A stretch of 64,000 bases of DNA from Ancylothrix sp. D3o (GCF_025370775.1 NZ_JAMXEX010000002.1:648519-712518); one strand, 5' to 3'; counted from the stretch's first letter, positions 26,096 through 36,746 are shown. The notes: generated by a model not told the origin, from the sequence alone. A program made the numbers and translations.

Positions 26096-27238
26096 ATGAC
26101 AAAAGGCACTATATTAGTTGTTGAAGATGAGAGAATTATCGCCCTCGATATCAAACAAAGCTTGGTGAATTTGGGCTACTCAGTGCCGGCTATCGTCTTT
26201 TCGGGTTTGCAAGCTTTGGAAAAAGTGATTCAGTGTGCACCAGATTTGGTGTTAATGGATATTATGCTGCAAGGCGAAATGGATGGAGTGACAACTGCCG
26301 AAAGAATCCGCCGAGTTTATCAAATTCCGGTGGTTTATTTAACCTCTCATACCGATGAAATTACCTTGCAAAGGGCCAAAGAAACGGAACCTTTTGGTTA
26401 TATTGTTAAACCGTTTGAGGAAAAGGATTTATACACGACAGTTGAGATTGCAATGGCGCGGGGAAAAGCGGAAACGGAAATGCGTAAGGCTTTGGCAAAA
26501 GAACGAGAACTCAACGAACTAAAATCCCGTTTTGTTTCGATGGTTTCCCATGAGTTTCGCACTCCAATGGCGACAATTTTGTTTTCGGCAGGCTTACTAG
26601 AAAGTTATGGCAGCGAATGGCCTGACAATAAAAAGATCAAGCATTTACAACGCATTCAGACAGCAGTTCAGCACATGACTGAAATGCTCGATTACGTTTT
26701 ATTTTTAGGTCAAAGCGAGGCCGGCAAGTTGGAATTTCAACCCGCCGCTATGAACTTAGAAAAGTTTTGCAGCGACTTGAGTGAAGAAATGCAGCTTTTG
26801 GCGGGAGAAAAACATCAAGTTTCCTTTATTTGTCAGGGAGATTTTTCTTCGACAATTATGGATGAAAGGTTGTTGCGGCATATCTTTACAAATTTGCTTT
26901 CTAATGCGATTAAATATTCTCCGCAAGGCGGTAAAGTTCAGTTTAAATTAACCGAAAAAATAGCGAGTTTTACCAGAACGGGAGAGTCTCAGCCAGCAAA
27001 AAATGCCGTTTTTAGAATTGAAGATCAAGGCATTGGCATTCCTGAAAAAGATATAAAACACTTGTTTGAATCTTTTCACCGAGCAGCCAATGTTGGCACA
27101 ATTTCGGGTACCGGCCTGGGGTTAGCTATTGTCAAAAAATCCGTAGATTTACATCAAGGCACAATAGAGATAGAAACGAAGCTCGGAGTGGGGACGACTT
27201 TTATTGTCATGCTTCCCACCATCCCCCTCAAAACCTAA
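26096..27238 (+). CDS. REC-histidine kinase hybrid, partner of the upstream kinase
   Basis: A 380-residue hybrid protein: REC domain (about 5-120) with Asp55 in LVLMDIML and Lys in YIVKPF, a short helix, HisKA with His152 in SHEFRTPMATIL, and HATPase_c (IFTNLLSNAIKYSP, DQGIGIPE, GTGLGLAIVKKS). It would receive phosphate from the preceding HisKA_2 kinase and relay it onward through its own kinase. GAGAG lies a few bases before the ATG, and the gene begins 11 bp after the previous stop, so the two are one transcript. It is a close paralog of the protein at 36751-37860, which also follows a HisKA_2 kinase. Confidence 0.92.
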   Translation: MTKGTILVVEDERIIALDIKQSLVNLGYSVPAIVFSGLQALEKVIQCAPDLVLMDIMLQGEMDGVTTAERIRRVYQIPVVYLTSHTDEITLQRAKETEPFGYIVKPFEEKDLYTTVEIAMARGKAETEMRKALAKERELNELKSRFVSMVSHEFRTPMATILFSAGLLESYGSEWPDNKKIKHLQRIQTAVQHMTEMLDYVLFLGQSEAGKLEFQPAAMNLEKFCSDLSEEMQLLAGEKHQVSFICQGDFSSTIMDERLLRHIFTNLLSNAIKYSPQGGKVQFKLTEKIASFTRTGESQPAKNAVFRIEDQGIGIPEKDIKHLFESFHRAANVGTISGTGLGLAIVKKSVDLHQGTIEIETKLGVGTTFIVMLPTIPLKT

Positions 27239-27696
27239 TCTAGGCTCAAAACTTGCTGCTAGATGGCAAAACCAGAAGTGAAGCGGGAGAAAACATCAAA
27301 CAGAACCTTATTTTTTTCTAACAAGAAAAAAAATTGCCGCAGAAGTGAAAAAGTCTGTGGGCTTGCAAGACGGTCAAATTGTATGCGAAAGTGAAAGAGA
27401 CCATCTCTGATCGGGAAAAACCTAACCCTCCAACCCCCCTTAGCTTGAAAGCGAAGGGGCGGGGAAGAAGTTTTTTTCTCCCCCTCCCTTAAAAGCGAAG
27501 AAAGAAATCTTTCCGCTCCTCCGCTGATAAGAGAGGGGGATAGCTTAAAACTCTTCCAGGTTAAAAAGGAAGATTGAGCGACCACTTTTAGGGTTGATAA
27601 AATCAAAAAAGCTTCTTGCTTGGGGCTGTGAGAAATTGATCAAAAATTTTCGTATATTTGCCGAACAATATAAATTATTACAACGCCCTTAAGATT
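27239..27696. other. intergenic region with C-rich interspersed sequence
   Basis: About 460 bp; a 115-codon minus-strand frame here (27259-27606) overlaps low-complexity CCCTCCAACCCCCCTTAGC-type DNA and is not believable. The stretch resembles those at 14520 and 19820 and is probably a dispersed non-coding repeat. Confidence 0.4.
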
Positions 27697-29451
27697 ATGG
27701 CAAAAATTTTAGTAATAGAAGATGAACTGTCTATCCGCGAAAATATTTTAGAACTGCTGGATATGAGAGAGTTTGACGTCATAGGTGCTGAAAACGGTTC
27801 AGTGGGCTTGAAAATGGCAATGGAACAATCGCCCGATTTAATTATTTGTGATGTGACGATGCCAGAAATGGATGGCTATAGTGTTCTCAAAGCCTTGCGA
27901 GAAAATCCTTCTACCGCAAATATTCCCTTTATTTTTTTAACAGCAAGAGCAGACAGGCTCGATATGCGGGCCGGTATGGAATTAGGAGCCGATGATTATC
28001 TTGTCAAACCTTGCCTGCCGGCGGAACTGCTCAAGGCCATTACAATTCGCCTAGAAAAACAGCAGCGCCAGCAACAATATTATCTTAACAACATCAAACA
28101 ACCAAAAGTTATTGCCGAGCCGATTGATTGCGATCCTTTAACAGAATTGCCCACGCGAGTATCACTGGAAAATTTGTTTCAACGATTTATCCAAAAAGTT
28201 TATGGAACTTATTCACCGGTTTTTTTGCCGCCAAATTCCTCTCAAAAAGTCCCGATTTTTTGCTTGGGTTTAGAGCGATTTAATCGCATTAATGATAGCT
28301 TGGGATACGAAATGGGTGATTTTTTGCTAAAGTCTTTCGCCTTGCGATTGTCTGAAAGCGTCGGGGATAGCGGCATTGTGGCCCGCTTAAATGGTGATCA
28401 GTTTGCGGTCATTTTATCCCCCGTCAAAAACAAAGAAACTGCGGCTCAAAAAGCACAAATCATCCAAAACCACTTAAGCCTTCCTTTTCAAGTTCACAAC
28501 ACCCAAGTTTTTATTACGGCTAGTATTGGAATAGCCTTCTATCCCGACAACGGACAAGACATTGATAAACTGCTGCAATTAGCAAAAAAAGCTATGAATT
28601 ATGCAAGGCGGCAAGGAGGCAACCGCTGCGAAATTTATAGCCCAACTTTTGCCAGCGATACAGATGATTGGTTAGCCTTAGAAACCGATTTGCGCTATGC
28701 AATTGACCGTGAGGAATTGCGCCTACATTATCAACCGCAAGTTAGCTTACAAACCGGTCAAATTGTCGGCTGCGAAGCCTTATTGCGCTGGTATCATCCA
28801 GAACGAGGCTTGATTTCACCGGCTAAATTTATCCCCATTGCCGAACAAACCGGCATCATAGAAGTGATTGGAGAATGGGTACTAAAAACCGCTTGCCGAC
28901 AACTTAAACAATGGCATGAAAATAACTTTAAATTTTTGCGCGTTGGTGTCAATTTATCAGGCCGGCAATTTACCCAACCCAACCTCTGCGAACGCATTGC
29001 GGCTATTTTAGAAGAAAGCGGCATCCATCCAAAGTATCTCGATTTAGAATTAACTGAAAGCAGCTTAGTCCAAAATGCAGAACTGGCAACTCGCCGCTTA
29101 CAAGCCATAAAATCAATTGGAGTGAAAATTTCGATAGATGATTTTGGCACCGGCTATTCTTCGCTGAGCTACTTGCAAAAATTCCCCTTTGATATTTTGA
29201 AAATTGACCAGTGCTTTATCAACAATATCAGCGACAATCCCAAAAACACAGCCATTACCACTGCCCTGATTTTAATGGCTCACCAAATGAACTTAAAAGT
29301 CATTGCCGAAGGTGTCGAAACCCCCGGACAATTGGATTTTTTGTGCCGTCATAATTGTGATGAAATGCAAGGCTACCTTTTCGGTAAGCCGGTCAGCGCC
29401 TCGGAGTTTCAACAACTGTTGAGCGCCAATAAATGCTTGCAACTTCCCTAA
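27697..29451 (+). CDS. REC-GGDEF-EAL protein, probable cyclic-di-GMP phosphodiesterase
   Basis: A 584-residue response regulator with cyclic-di-GMP output. REC (about 1-120) has Asp52 in IICDVTMP. The GGDEF domain (about 140-310) has NGDQF in place of GGDEF, so cyclase activity is probably lost. The EAL domain (about 325-575) keeps its catalytic motifs: CEALLRW, VNLSGRQF, LELTES, DDFGTGYSSL, KIDQCFI, EGVET and MQGYLFGKP. The expected role is phosphorylation-controlled breakdown of cyclic-di-GMP, linking the island to motility or biofilm behaviour (inference). I start at the ATG at 27697, which aligns with REC paralogs; an open frame extends 13 codons upstream. Confidence 0.92.
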   Translation: MAKILVIEDELSIRENILELLDMREFDVIGAENGSVGLKMAMEQSPDLIICDVTMPEMDGYSVLKALRENPSTANIPFIFLTARADRLDMRAGMELGADDYLVKPCLPAELLKAITIRLEKQQRQQQYYLNNIKQPKVIAEPIDCDPLTELPTRVSLENLFQRFIQKVYGTYSPVFLPPNSSQKVPIFCLGLERFNRINDSLGYEMGDFLLKSFALRLSESVGDSGIVARLNGDQFAVILSPVKNKETAAQKAQIIQNHLSLPFQVHNTQVFITASIGIAFYPDNGQDIDKLLQLAKKAMNYARRQGGNRCEIYSPTFASDTDDWLALETDLRYAIDREELRLHYQPQVSLQTGQIVGCEALLRWYHPERGLISPAKFIPIAEQTGIIEVIGEWVLKTACRQLKQWHENNFKFLRVGVNLSGRQFTQPNLCERIAAILEESGIHPKYLDLELTESSLVQNAELATRRLQAIKSIGVKISIDDFGTGYSSLSYLQKFPFDILKIDQCFINNISDNPKNTAITTALILMAHQMNLKVIAEGVETPGQLDFLCRHNCDEMQGYLFGKPVSASEFQQLLSANKCLQLP

Positions 29452-29504
29452 AAATAGGATAACTTAAATTTCAACCCCTCCAACAAAAATCACACCCCAG
29501 AAAC

Positions 29505-30608
29505 ATGGCTAAAATTTTAGTAATAGAAGACGAAAGAATCATTCGGGAAAACATCTTAGAACTGCTCGAAACAGAAGACTTTGAAGTATTTGGGGCAGAA
29601 AATGGTAAAGTCGGCATTGCCTTGGCTATCGAAAATAAACCCGATTTAATTGTCTGTGATGTAATGATGCCAGAAATAGACGGTTATGGCGTCCTTAAAG
29701 CCTTGCGAGAACAACCTTCAACTGCCACCATTCCTTTTATTTTCCTCACCGCCTTAGCCGATAAATCAGATACCCGTAGAGGCATGGAACTGGGAGCAGA
29801 TGACTATCTTACCAAACCTTGTACCCCCAACCAATTGCTGGCTGCGATTAGCACCCGCCTCGAAAAACAAGCAGTTTTTCAGCGACAACAAGCCCAAAAA
29901 CTTAACGATTTACGCAGTAATATCATCCAAGCCCTCCCCCACGAATTGCGAACCCCGCTCAATGGCATTCTCGGTTTTGCAGATTTGCTCTTGCAAGAAT
30001 ACGAATCTCTCGAACCTTCAGAAGTGCGGGAAATGTTAGTAGAAATTCGCCGCTCTGGAAAACGTCTTTATCGGCTTGTCCAAAATTATCTTTTATACGC
30101 AGAACTTGAACTGATAGCCAGCGATGAGAAACGTATTCAGGCGTTGCGAAATTCGCAGCCCACAGAATGCCAAGCATTGATTAGCGACACGGCTTTGAAA
30201 GTAGCAAAAGAAGCAGAAAGAGAAAGGGATTTGCACTTAGATATTGCGGAAGCCGAGGTGCAAATTCCTCCCACGCGATTGCAAAAAATAATTGAAGAAT
30301 TGGTGGATAATGCTTTTAAATTTTCTAAACCAAGTACAGCCGTAACTCTAACCGGCACCCTCCAAGACAATAAATATATTCTTGTCATAGCGGATCGCGG
30401 ACGGGGGATGAATTCTGCCCAAATTTCTGAAATAGGGGCTTATATGCAATTTGAACGTAAACTTTATGAACAACAAGGCTCTGGTTTGGGGCTGGTAATT
30501 AGTAAACGTTTGGTGGAGTTACACAACGGAGAGTTAAACATTGAAAGTATTGCCGGTGAACAAACAACCCTCAGCCTCATTCTTCCGGGTGGCTGTTTGG
30601 TTGAGTAA
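29505..30608 (+). CDS. REC-histidine kinase hybrid
   Basis: A 367-residue hybrid with REC (about 1-120; Asp52 in IVCDVMMPEIDGY, Lys in YLTKPC), HisKA with His146 in LPHELRTPLNGIL, and HATPase_c (IIEELVDNAFKFS, ADRGRGM, GSGLGLVISKRLV). The REC domain is very like that of the REC-GGDEF-EAL protein 53 bp upstream, so the two genes share an ancestor for this part and may be co-transcribed. The G1 box is ADRGRGM rather than DxGxG, a variation seen in this subgroup. No sensor domain: the input is phosphorylation of Asp52. Confidence 0.9.
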   Translation: MAKILVIEDERIIRENILELLETEDFEVFGAENGKVGIALAIENKPDLIVCDVMMPEIDGYGVLKALREQPSTATIPFIFLTALADKSDTRRGMELGADDYLTKPCTPNQLLAAISTRLEKQAVFQRQQAQKLNDLRSNIIQALPHELRTPLNGILGFADLLLQEYESLEPSEVREMLVEIRRSGKRLYRLVQNYLLYAELELIASDEKRIQALRNSQPTECQALISDTALKVAKEAERERDLHLDIAEAEVQIPPTRLQKIIEELVDNAFKFSKPSTAVTLTGTLQDNKYILVIADRGRGMNSAQISEIGAYMQFERKLYEQQGSGLGLVISKRLVELHNGELNIESIAGEQTTLSLILPGGCLVE

Positions 30609-30878
30609 TGTTTTTTGATGTTATACATCACTGATGGCCTTGACTAAATTGCTTTAGAAAAGTTAGCTTCTGCCGGTACTTTCTACAAAAAATCAAAATT
30701 TATTTTTTTTGTCGGCAGAAAAATTAAATTGTAATTGAGGCCGGTTTGAGAGGATTTGAGATGAGTTGCGATGCGCTCTCATAGATATCTAATCCCTGAA
30801 ACCATAAAATTGAAAGCAGTCATAAATTCTCCCAGCTTTGCTTTTAATTAAATCAGCCCACTACCCTTTGCACTCATT

Positions 30879-33800
30879 ATGCTCACCAAACACTTATCTT
30901 TAAATTTGCCTTCTTTGCAAGATGCCATTGACCGGCACCCCCTCACTGTTACCTCAGACACAACTGTACAAAAAGTGCTGGAATTAATGACCCAGCACCG
31001 CGTTAATTGTCAAATTTATCTTGACCAAGAAGATGATGAAGAAAACACCGATCCCCATAGTTATTCATCCTGCGTTTTAGTCTTAGAAAATTCCGAAATC
31101 AAAGGCATTTTTACATCGAGAGATTTGGTAAAACTAACAGCAAAAAGCTCTTCTTTTGCCCAAATTACGGTAGGGGAAGTGATGAAAACGCCGGTGCTTT
31201 TGCTTGAAAACACCGGCCAAGAAAACATTTTTACAGCCCTGTCTTTTTTTCGCCAGCACTCGATCCGCGAGGCGCCGGTGATTGATAGCAATGGCAATTT
31301 GCTAGGGGTCGCAACAGCAGAAACATTACGAGTTTCTTTGCAAGCCCATAATTTAATGCGCTTGCAGCGGGTGAGGGAAGTTATGGCAAGCCCGGTTATC
31401 AGTAGACCGCCAACGGTAACAGTCCAAGAAATTGGCGAAGTGATGGCAAATCATTCTATTAGTTGTGTGGTAATTACCAATGAAAATACTCCGGCATTTT
31501 ATGAATCAAAAAAATTGATTCCAATTGGAATTATTACCGAAGGAGATATTTTACAACTGCAAACCCTGCAAGTTGATTTAGCCACTATTTATGCCGGTGA
31601 TGTGATGAGTGGGCCGGTGTTTTCTTTACAGCCCGATGATACGCTTTTGCAAGCGAAACAACAAATGCAAAAGCGACGAATTAAGCATTTAATCATCACC
31701 GGCAACGATGGCGAACTTGTGGGGATTGTCACCCCAACCAGTTTGCTGCGCGGCCTTGATGCCGTGCAAATTTGCAATGTGATTGAAACTCTACAAGGAC
31801 AAGTTGATGCTCTACAGAGCGAAAATCTGAGACTGCTAGAAAGTCGCAATCAAGAATTAGAAACCGAGGTGCAGAATCGCACCGAACAACTGCAACACCA
31901 AACCGAAAAACAGCAGCTTTTAACTTCAATGGCAAGTCGGATTCGGGCCTCTATTCACTTGCGAGAAATTATAGATACAACTGTGAGCGAAGTCCGGCAA
32001 TTATTAGAGTGTGAGCGGGTATTGGTTTATCAGACTTATGGCCTTCCTCAAAGCAAAATTGTTGCCGAATCTGTGGCAGACGGTTGGGAACCAAGTGTGA
32101 ATATCGAAGTTTCTGATCTCTGTATAAATCCCCTAACCGGCTTGGAGTATTTGCCCCAAACTAAACGAGTAATTTCAGATATTCAAAACGCTAATTTAAG
32201 CCCTTGTTATCTTAAATTACTTGAACGGTTGCAGGTGAAAGCTTATTTAGTTGTGCCGATTTTTATAGAAGAAGAAAAGCAGCAGCCTCGTTTTTGGGGG
32301 TTGTTGATTGCTCATCAATGCCGTTCAACTCGCCGGTGGGAAACATCGGAATTGCAATTATTAGAGGAGTTGGAACTGCATATTTCAATTGCCATTCAGC
32401 AAGCGGAATTATTTAATCGTGTCCAAACAGAACTCACCCGTCGCCAGAGAGCAGAAGCACAAGTAGAAGAAACCCAAAAATTGCTGGATTTGTTTTATCA
32501 ATCCGGTAGTCTTGGCATTTGTATTACGGATGAACAAGGCTATTTTATCCAAGTAAATCCGGCGTTTTGTAATATTTCAGGCTACAGCGAAAAAGAATTA
32601 CAAGGACAAACTTTTGTTAAAATTTTACCGCCAGAAAATCGCCCGTCTGCCTTGGATTTATACCACAATTTTTTAGAAGATCAAACACCAATAGATACCG
32701 AGTGGCAGTTGCGTCGAGCGGATGGCAAAGTGGTTGATATTTACTTAAACGCCAGCCCGGTTGTAGAGGAAAATGGGCGAAAGGTTACGGTGACAAGCGT
32801 TGCCGATATTAGCCAACGTAAACAGGCAGAACAAGCGCTAAAAATCAGTGAAGAACGCTATCGCGCTTTGGTGGATCTTTCGCCGGATGGCATTTTTATT
32901 TCTCAAAAAGGCATTTTCCGCTTCGTGAATATGGCAGTGGTAAAAATGTTGGGTTATCGCAGTGCAAAAGACTTGATCGGCAAGCCGGTTTTACAAGTCA
33001 TCCACCCGGATTTTCATGCGATAGTAAAAGAGAGAATTCGCTTACAAGAACAAGAAGGAATAAGTACAGATTGGTTGGATGAAAAATATATTCGGGCCGA
33101 TGGTTCAGAAATTCATGTAGAAGCCGGCGCAAAGGTGATTCATTTAGATGGCGAACTCGCTTCTCAGGTGGTATTACGGGATATCACAGTTCGCAAACAA
33201 GCTGAGGAAGCGCTGCGAAAAAGTGAGGAACGTTATCGCCAAATGGTTGAGACGGCAATAGAGGGAATTTGGTTAATTGATGAAGATAACAAAACCAGTT
33301 TCGTGAATCAGCGAATGGCCGAAATGTTAGGCTATGGCGTTGATGAAATGATGGGAAAATCTTTGTTTGAGTTTATGGATGCGGAGGGATTGGCAATTGC
33401 TCATCGAAATATCGAACGCCGCAAAAACAATATTAAAGAACAGCATGATTTTAAATTTATCCGCAAAGATGGGAAATCGGTTTATGCCATTGTTTCTACG
33501 AATCCTTTTTTAGATGATGCCGGCCACTATTGCGGCGCTTTGGCAATGATCACAGATATTACAGATAGGAAAATGGCTGAAAATGCTTTAGAAAATCTCA
33601 ATGAAGAACTGCAAATTCGAGTTTCTAATCGCACGGTGGAATTGGCGGAAGCAATTCAGCAATTACAACAAGAAATACAAGAACACAAACACACCCAACA
33701 AGAATTAATTTTGCTTAAAGAACGGTTGGAGTATTTAATTTCAGCGGGATCGGCGATGATTTATAGCTGCAAAACAGAGGGCAGTTATCCGCCTACTTTT

Positions 33801-36746
33801 ATGAGTGAAAATATCAAGGCAATTTTGGGATATACAGCACAGGAATTTTTGGAGAATCCTGACTTTTGGGCAAGTCATATTCACCCAGAAGATGCAGGGC
33901 GAGTTTTTAGGGATTTGCCAGCGCTGTTTAAAGAGGGAATCCACGCCCATGAATACCGTTTTATGGCGAAAAATGGGCAGTATCGCTGGCTCAGAGATGA
34001 TTTACGATTGGTGCGGGATGAACAAGGCAACCCTTTAGAAATTGTGGGATCTATGATTGATATCACCGCTCAAAAGCAAGTAGAAGCTAAGTTACAAAAT
34101 GCGCTTTTTGAGTTAGAGTTTCAAAATTTTGCCCTGGATCAGTCGGCAATTATTTCGATGACAGATGCCGAAGGTATTATCACTTATGTCAATCAAAAAT
34201 TCTGTGAAATTTCTGGTTATTCAAAAGACGAATTGATTGGAGAAACTCACGTTCTTATGAATTCGGGCTATCATTCTGAGGAGTTTTATGCCCAAATGTG
34301 GGATACCATTAGCCAAGGCAAACTTTGGAAAGGTGAATTTAAAAACAGAGCCAAAAATGGCAGTTTTTATTGGGTGGATACCACGATTTTGCCAGTGTTA
34401 GATAGTCAGAAAAAGCCGATACAATATTTGTCAATTCGTCTCGATATCACCGAACGCAAAAAAACCGAAGAAGAGTTACGCAAAAGTGAGGAGCGATTTG
34501 CTTTATCGGTGGAGGGGGTGAAAGATGGCATTTGGGATTGGCATATTACTACTAATGAGGTTTATTTTTCACCGCAGTGGAAGACTATGTTAGGCTACAC
34601 GGATGATGAAATTCCTAATTGTTTTGAGGAGTGGGAACAGCGAGTTCATCCCGACGATAAGGTGAAGATTGCTAAAATTATTAACGATTATTTACAGGGT
34701 AATTTGCCGATTTATGAAGTCGAGCACCGTTTGCGTCATAAAGATGGCACTTATCGCTGGATATTGACGCGAGGTGCAGCGTTGCGTTGTTCCACCGGCA
34801 CACCTTACCGCATGGCAGGTTCTCATACGGATATTACGGAACGCAAACAAGTAGAAGCGGATCTTACTAAACATCAGCAATATTTAACTGGCATTGTGGA
34901 AGTGCAGCGGCAATTATTAACAGCGCCGGTAGAGAAAAATTTGTATCAAAAAATTCTCCAAATTTTGGCACCCATTTCTAATGCAAGCCGCGTTTATATT
35001 TTTGAAAACCACCGTGATGCCGAAGGGAGGTTATTAACTTCTCAGCGAGCCGAGTGGTGTGCTGCTGATATAGAGCCACAAATTGATAATCCCTTGCTGC
35101 AAAATCTTCCTTATGATGAGTTTTTTCCGCGTTGGGTTGAAAATTTAAGCAAGGGCAAGATTATGCAAGGAAATGTAGCAGATTTTCCCCAAGTGGAAAA
35201 AGAAGTTTTGGAAATGCAAGGTATTATTTCTATCTTGGTTTTACCTTTGATTGTTCAAGGTGAGTTTTTTGGATTTATTGGCTTTGATAACTGTGTGGAA
35301 AAGCGGCAGTGGGATTCTTTGGAAGTGAGTCTTTTAATGTCTGTTGCTTCGGCAATTTCTCTAGCAAAAGAACGTCAGATTACCCAAGAAGCCCTCCAAC
35401 AACAATTAACTGCTGTGGAGGCTGCAACAAATGGCATTGCGGTTTTAAATCAAAACGGCGATTATATTTATTTGAATAATGCTCATCTTAAACTTTTTGG
35501 CTACGATAACCCTGAGCAATTGCTAGGAAAAAGCTGGCGTGAGTTGTATTGTCCGACTGAAGCAGACCGTGTTGAACACGAAGCGTTTTTTCAATTGGCA
35601 AAAACCGGCCAGTGGCGCGGAGAAACGACTGGTAAAAAGCGAGATGGATCTTTGTTTTCTCAAGAAGTTTTCCTGACTCTCATTGAAGGGGGCGGATTGA
35701 TTTGTGTTTGCCAAGATATTACCTATCGTAAAAAAGCCGAAGAAGCATTGCAGCACGCTAAAGATCAGCTTCAGGCGGTTTTGGATGCGGTGCCGGGGTT
35801 GGTGTCTTGGATAGATTCGGATCTGCGTTATTTGGGGGCCAACCGGCATCTGGCCGCTATGTTTAATCTACCGCCAGAAACTTTTGTTGGTCAGGAGATA
35901 GGTTTTCTTCAACAAAAAACAGAGTTTTGTGATTTTCTGCGTGAATTTTTTGTAAAGTCTAACCAAACGGCCTCGCAAAGTATTACTTTAGATATAGATG
36001 GCGAAGCGCGGAGTTACTTGATCATTGCTCAAAAATACCAGCAAGGTCGAGCTTGTGTTTCTGTTGGAATTGATATCACTGAGCGCAAGCAGGCTGAAGA
36101 GCAACTCAAAGCTTCTCTACGCGATAAGGAGGTGTTACTCAAAGAAATTCATCACCGCGTTAAAAATAATTTGCAGGTGATTTCTAGTTTGCTGAAATTG
36201 CAGTCTCGCTATACGCAAGATCGCACAACTCTCGATATGCTCAGGGAAAGTCAAAATCGTGTCAAGTCAATGGCTTTGATTCACGAAAAATTGTATCAGT
36301 CAACCAATTTGGCAAGCATCGATTTTGCGGAGTATTTGGGTAATTTAACCAGCAATTTACTTTATTCTTACACGGTGGATGTTAATGCGGTTAAACTTGA
36401 AATTAAAGCAGAAAATGCCTCGCTTAATATTGATACAGCAATTCCTTGTGGTTTGCTGATGAATGAGTTGGTTTCTAATGCTTTGAAACACGCTTTTCCC
36501 CAAGGCAGGCAAGGCAAAATATGGGTAGAATTTTCTGCGCTTCCAGAGCAAAAGTTTTTACTCACAGTTAAGGATAATGGGGTGGGATTTCCCGAAAGTT
36601 TAGATTGGGAAAACTCTGGAACATTGGGATTACGTTTGGTGAATTCTTTGGTTAATCAAATTGACGGAACCGTAGAAATTGACCGAACTGAGGGAACTAA
36701 GTTTCAAATTCAGTTTCAAGAATTGATATATAAATCGAGGAACTAA
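30879..36746 (+). CDS. CBS/cyanobacteriochrome-GAF/multi-PAS HisKA_2 histidine kinase
   Basis: A 1955-residue soluble kinase. Order: four CBS domains (about 10-295, adenosine-nucleotide binding), coiled coil (about 300-345), GAF1 (about 345-515), six PAS domains (about 530-1320), GAF2 (about 1330-1500), two more PAS domains (about 1510-1740), HisKA_2 with HHRVKNNLQVISSLLK (His1758/1759), and HATPase_c (IPCGLLMNELVSNALKHAF; DNGVGFP). GAF1 resembles cyanobacteriochromes: SPCYLKLLERLQVKAYLVVP, then WGLLIAHQC, with Cys443 at the canonical bilin position and D-L-C-I (Cys415) at the DXCF position, 28 residues before. The His that usually follows the bilin Cys is Tyr444. The partner REC-kinase starts 4 bp downstream. 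Confidence 0.92.
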   Translation: MLTKHLSLNLPSLQDAIDRHPLTVTSDTTVQKVLELMTQHRVNCQIYLDQEDDEENTDPHSYSSCVLVLENSEIKGIFTSRDLVKLTAKSSSFAQITVGEVMKTPVLLLENTGQENIFTALSFFRQHSIREAPVIDSNGNLLGVATAETLRVSLQAHNLMRLQRVREVMASPVISRPPTVTVQEIGEVMANHSISCVVITNENTPAFYESKKLIPIGIITEGDILQLQTLQVDLATIYAGDVMSGPVFSLQPDDTLLQAKQQMQKRRIKHLIITGNDGELVGIVTPTSLLRGLDAVQICNVIETLQGQVDALQSENLRLLESRNQELETEVQNRTEQLQHQTEKQQLLTSMASRIRASIHLREIIDTTVSEVRQLLECERVLVYQTYGLPQSKIVAESVADGWEPSVNIEVSDLCINPLTGLEYLPQTKRVISDIQNANLSPCYLKLLERLQVKAYLVVPIFIEEEKQQPRFWGLLIAHQCRSTRRWETSELQLLEELELHISIAIQQAELFNRVQTELTRRQRAEAQVEETQKLLDLFYQSGSLGICITDEQGYFIQVNPAFCNISGYSEKELQGQTFVKILPPENRPSALDLYHNFLEDQTPIDTEWQLRRADGKVVDIYLNASPVVEENGRKVTVTSVADISQRKQAEQALKISEERYRALVDLSPDGIFISQKGIFRFVNMAVVKMLGYRSAKDLIGKPVLQVIHPDFHAIVKERIRLQEQEGISTDWLDEKYIRADGSEIHVEAGAKVIHLDGELASQVVLRDITVRKQAEEALRKSEERYRQMVETAIEGIWLIDEDNKTSFVNQRMAEMLGYGVDEMMGKSLFEFMDAEGLAIAHRNIERRKNNIKEQHDFKFIRKDGKSVYAIVSTNPFLDDAGHYCGALAMITDITDRKMAENALENLNEELQIRVSNRTVELAEAIQQLQQEIQEHKHTQQELILLKERLEYLISAGSAMIYSCKTEGSYPPTFMSENIKAILGYTAQEFLENPDFWASHIHPEDAGRVFRDLPALFKEGIHAHEYRFMAKNGQYRWLRDDLRLVRDEQGNPLEIVGSMIDITAQKQVEAKLQNALFELEFQNFALDQSAIISMTDAEGIITYVNQKFCEISGYSKDELIGETHVLMNSGYHSEEFYAQMWDTISQGKLWKGEFKNRAKNGSFYWVDTTILPVLDSQKKPIQYLSIRLDITERKKTEEELRKSEERFALSVEGVKDGIWDWHITTNEVYFSPQWKTMLGYTDDEIPNCFEEWEQRVHPDDKVKIAKIINDYLQGNLPIYEVEHRLRHKDGTYRWILTRGAALRCSTGTPYRMAGSHTDITERKQVEADLTKHQQYLTGIVEVQRQLLTAPVEKNLYQKILQILAPISNASRVYIFENHRDAEGRLLTSQRAEWCAADIEPQIDNPLLQNLPYDEFFPRWVENLSKGKIMQGNVADFPQVEKEVLEMQGIISILVLPLIVQGEFFGFIGFDNCVEKRQWDSLEVSLLMSVASAISLAKERQITQEALQQQLTAVEAATNGIAVLNQNGDYIYLNNAHLKLFGYDNPEQLLGKSWRELYCPTEADRVEHEAFFQLAKTGQWRGETTGKKRDGSLFSQEVFLTLIEGGGLICVCQDITYRKKAEEALQHAKDQLQAVLDAVPGLVSWIDSDLRYLGANRHLAAMFNLPPETFVGQEIGFLQQKTEFCDFLREFFVKSNQTASQSITLDIDGEARSYLIIAQKYQQGRACVSVGIDITERKQAEEQLKASLRDKEVLLKEIHHRVKNNLQVISSLLKLQSRYTQDRTTLDMLRESQNRVKSMALIHEKLYQSTNLASIDFAEYLGNLTSNLLYSYTVDVNAVKLEIKAENASLNIDTAIPCGLLMNELVSNALKHAFPQGRQGKIWVEFSALPEQKFLLTVKDNGVGFPESLDWENSGTLGLRLVNSLVNQIDGTVEIDRTEGTKFQIQFQELIYKSRN

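Noticed and set aside
34100-34450. LOV domain in the 1955-aa kinase (PAS5)
   Set aside because: The motif reads GETHVLMNSG, so it lacks the flavin-binding Cys and is a PAS of another type.
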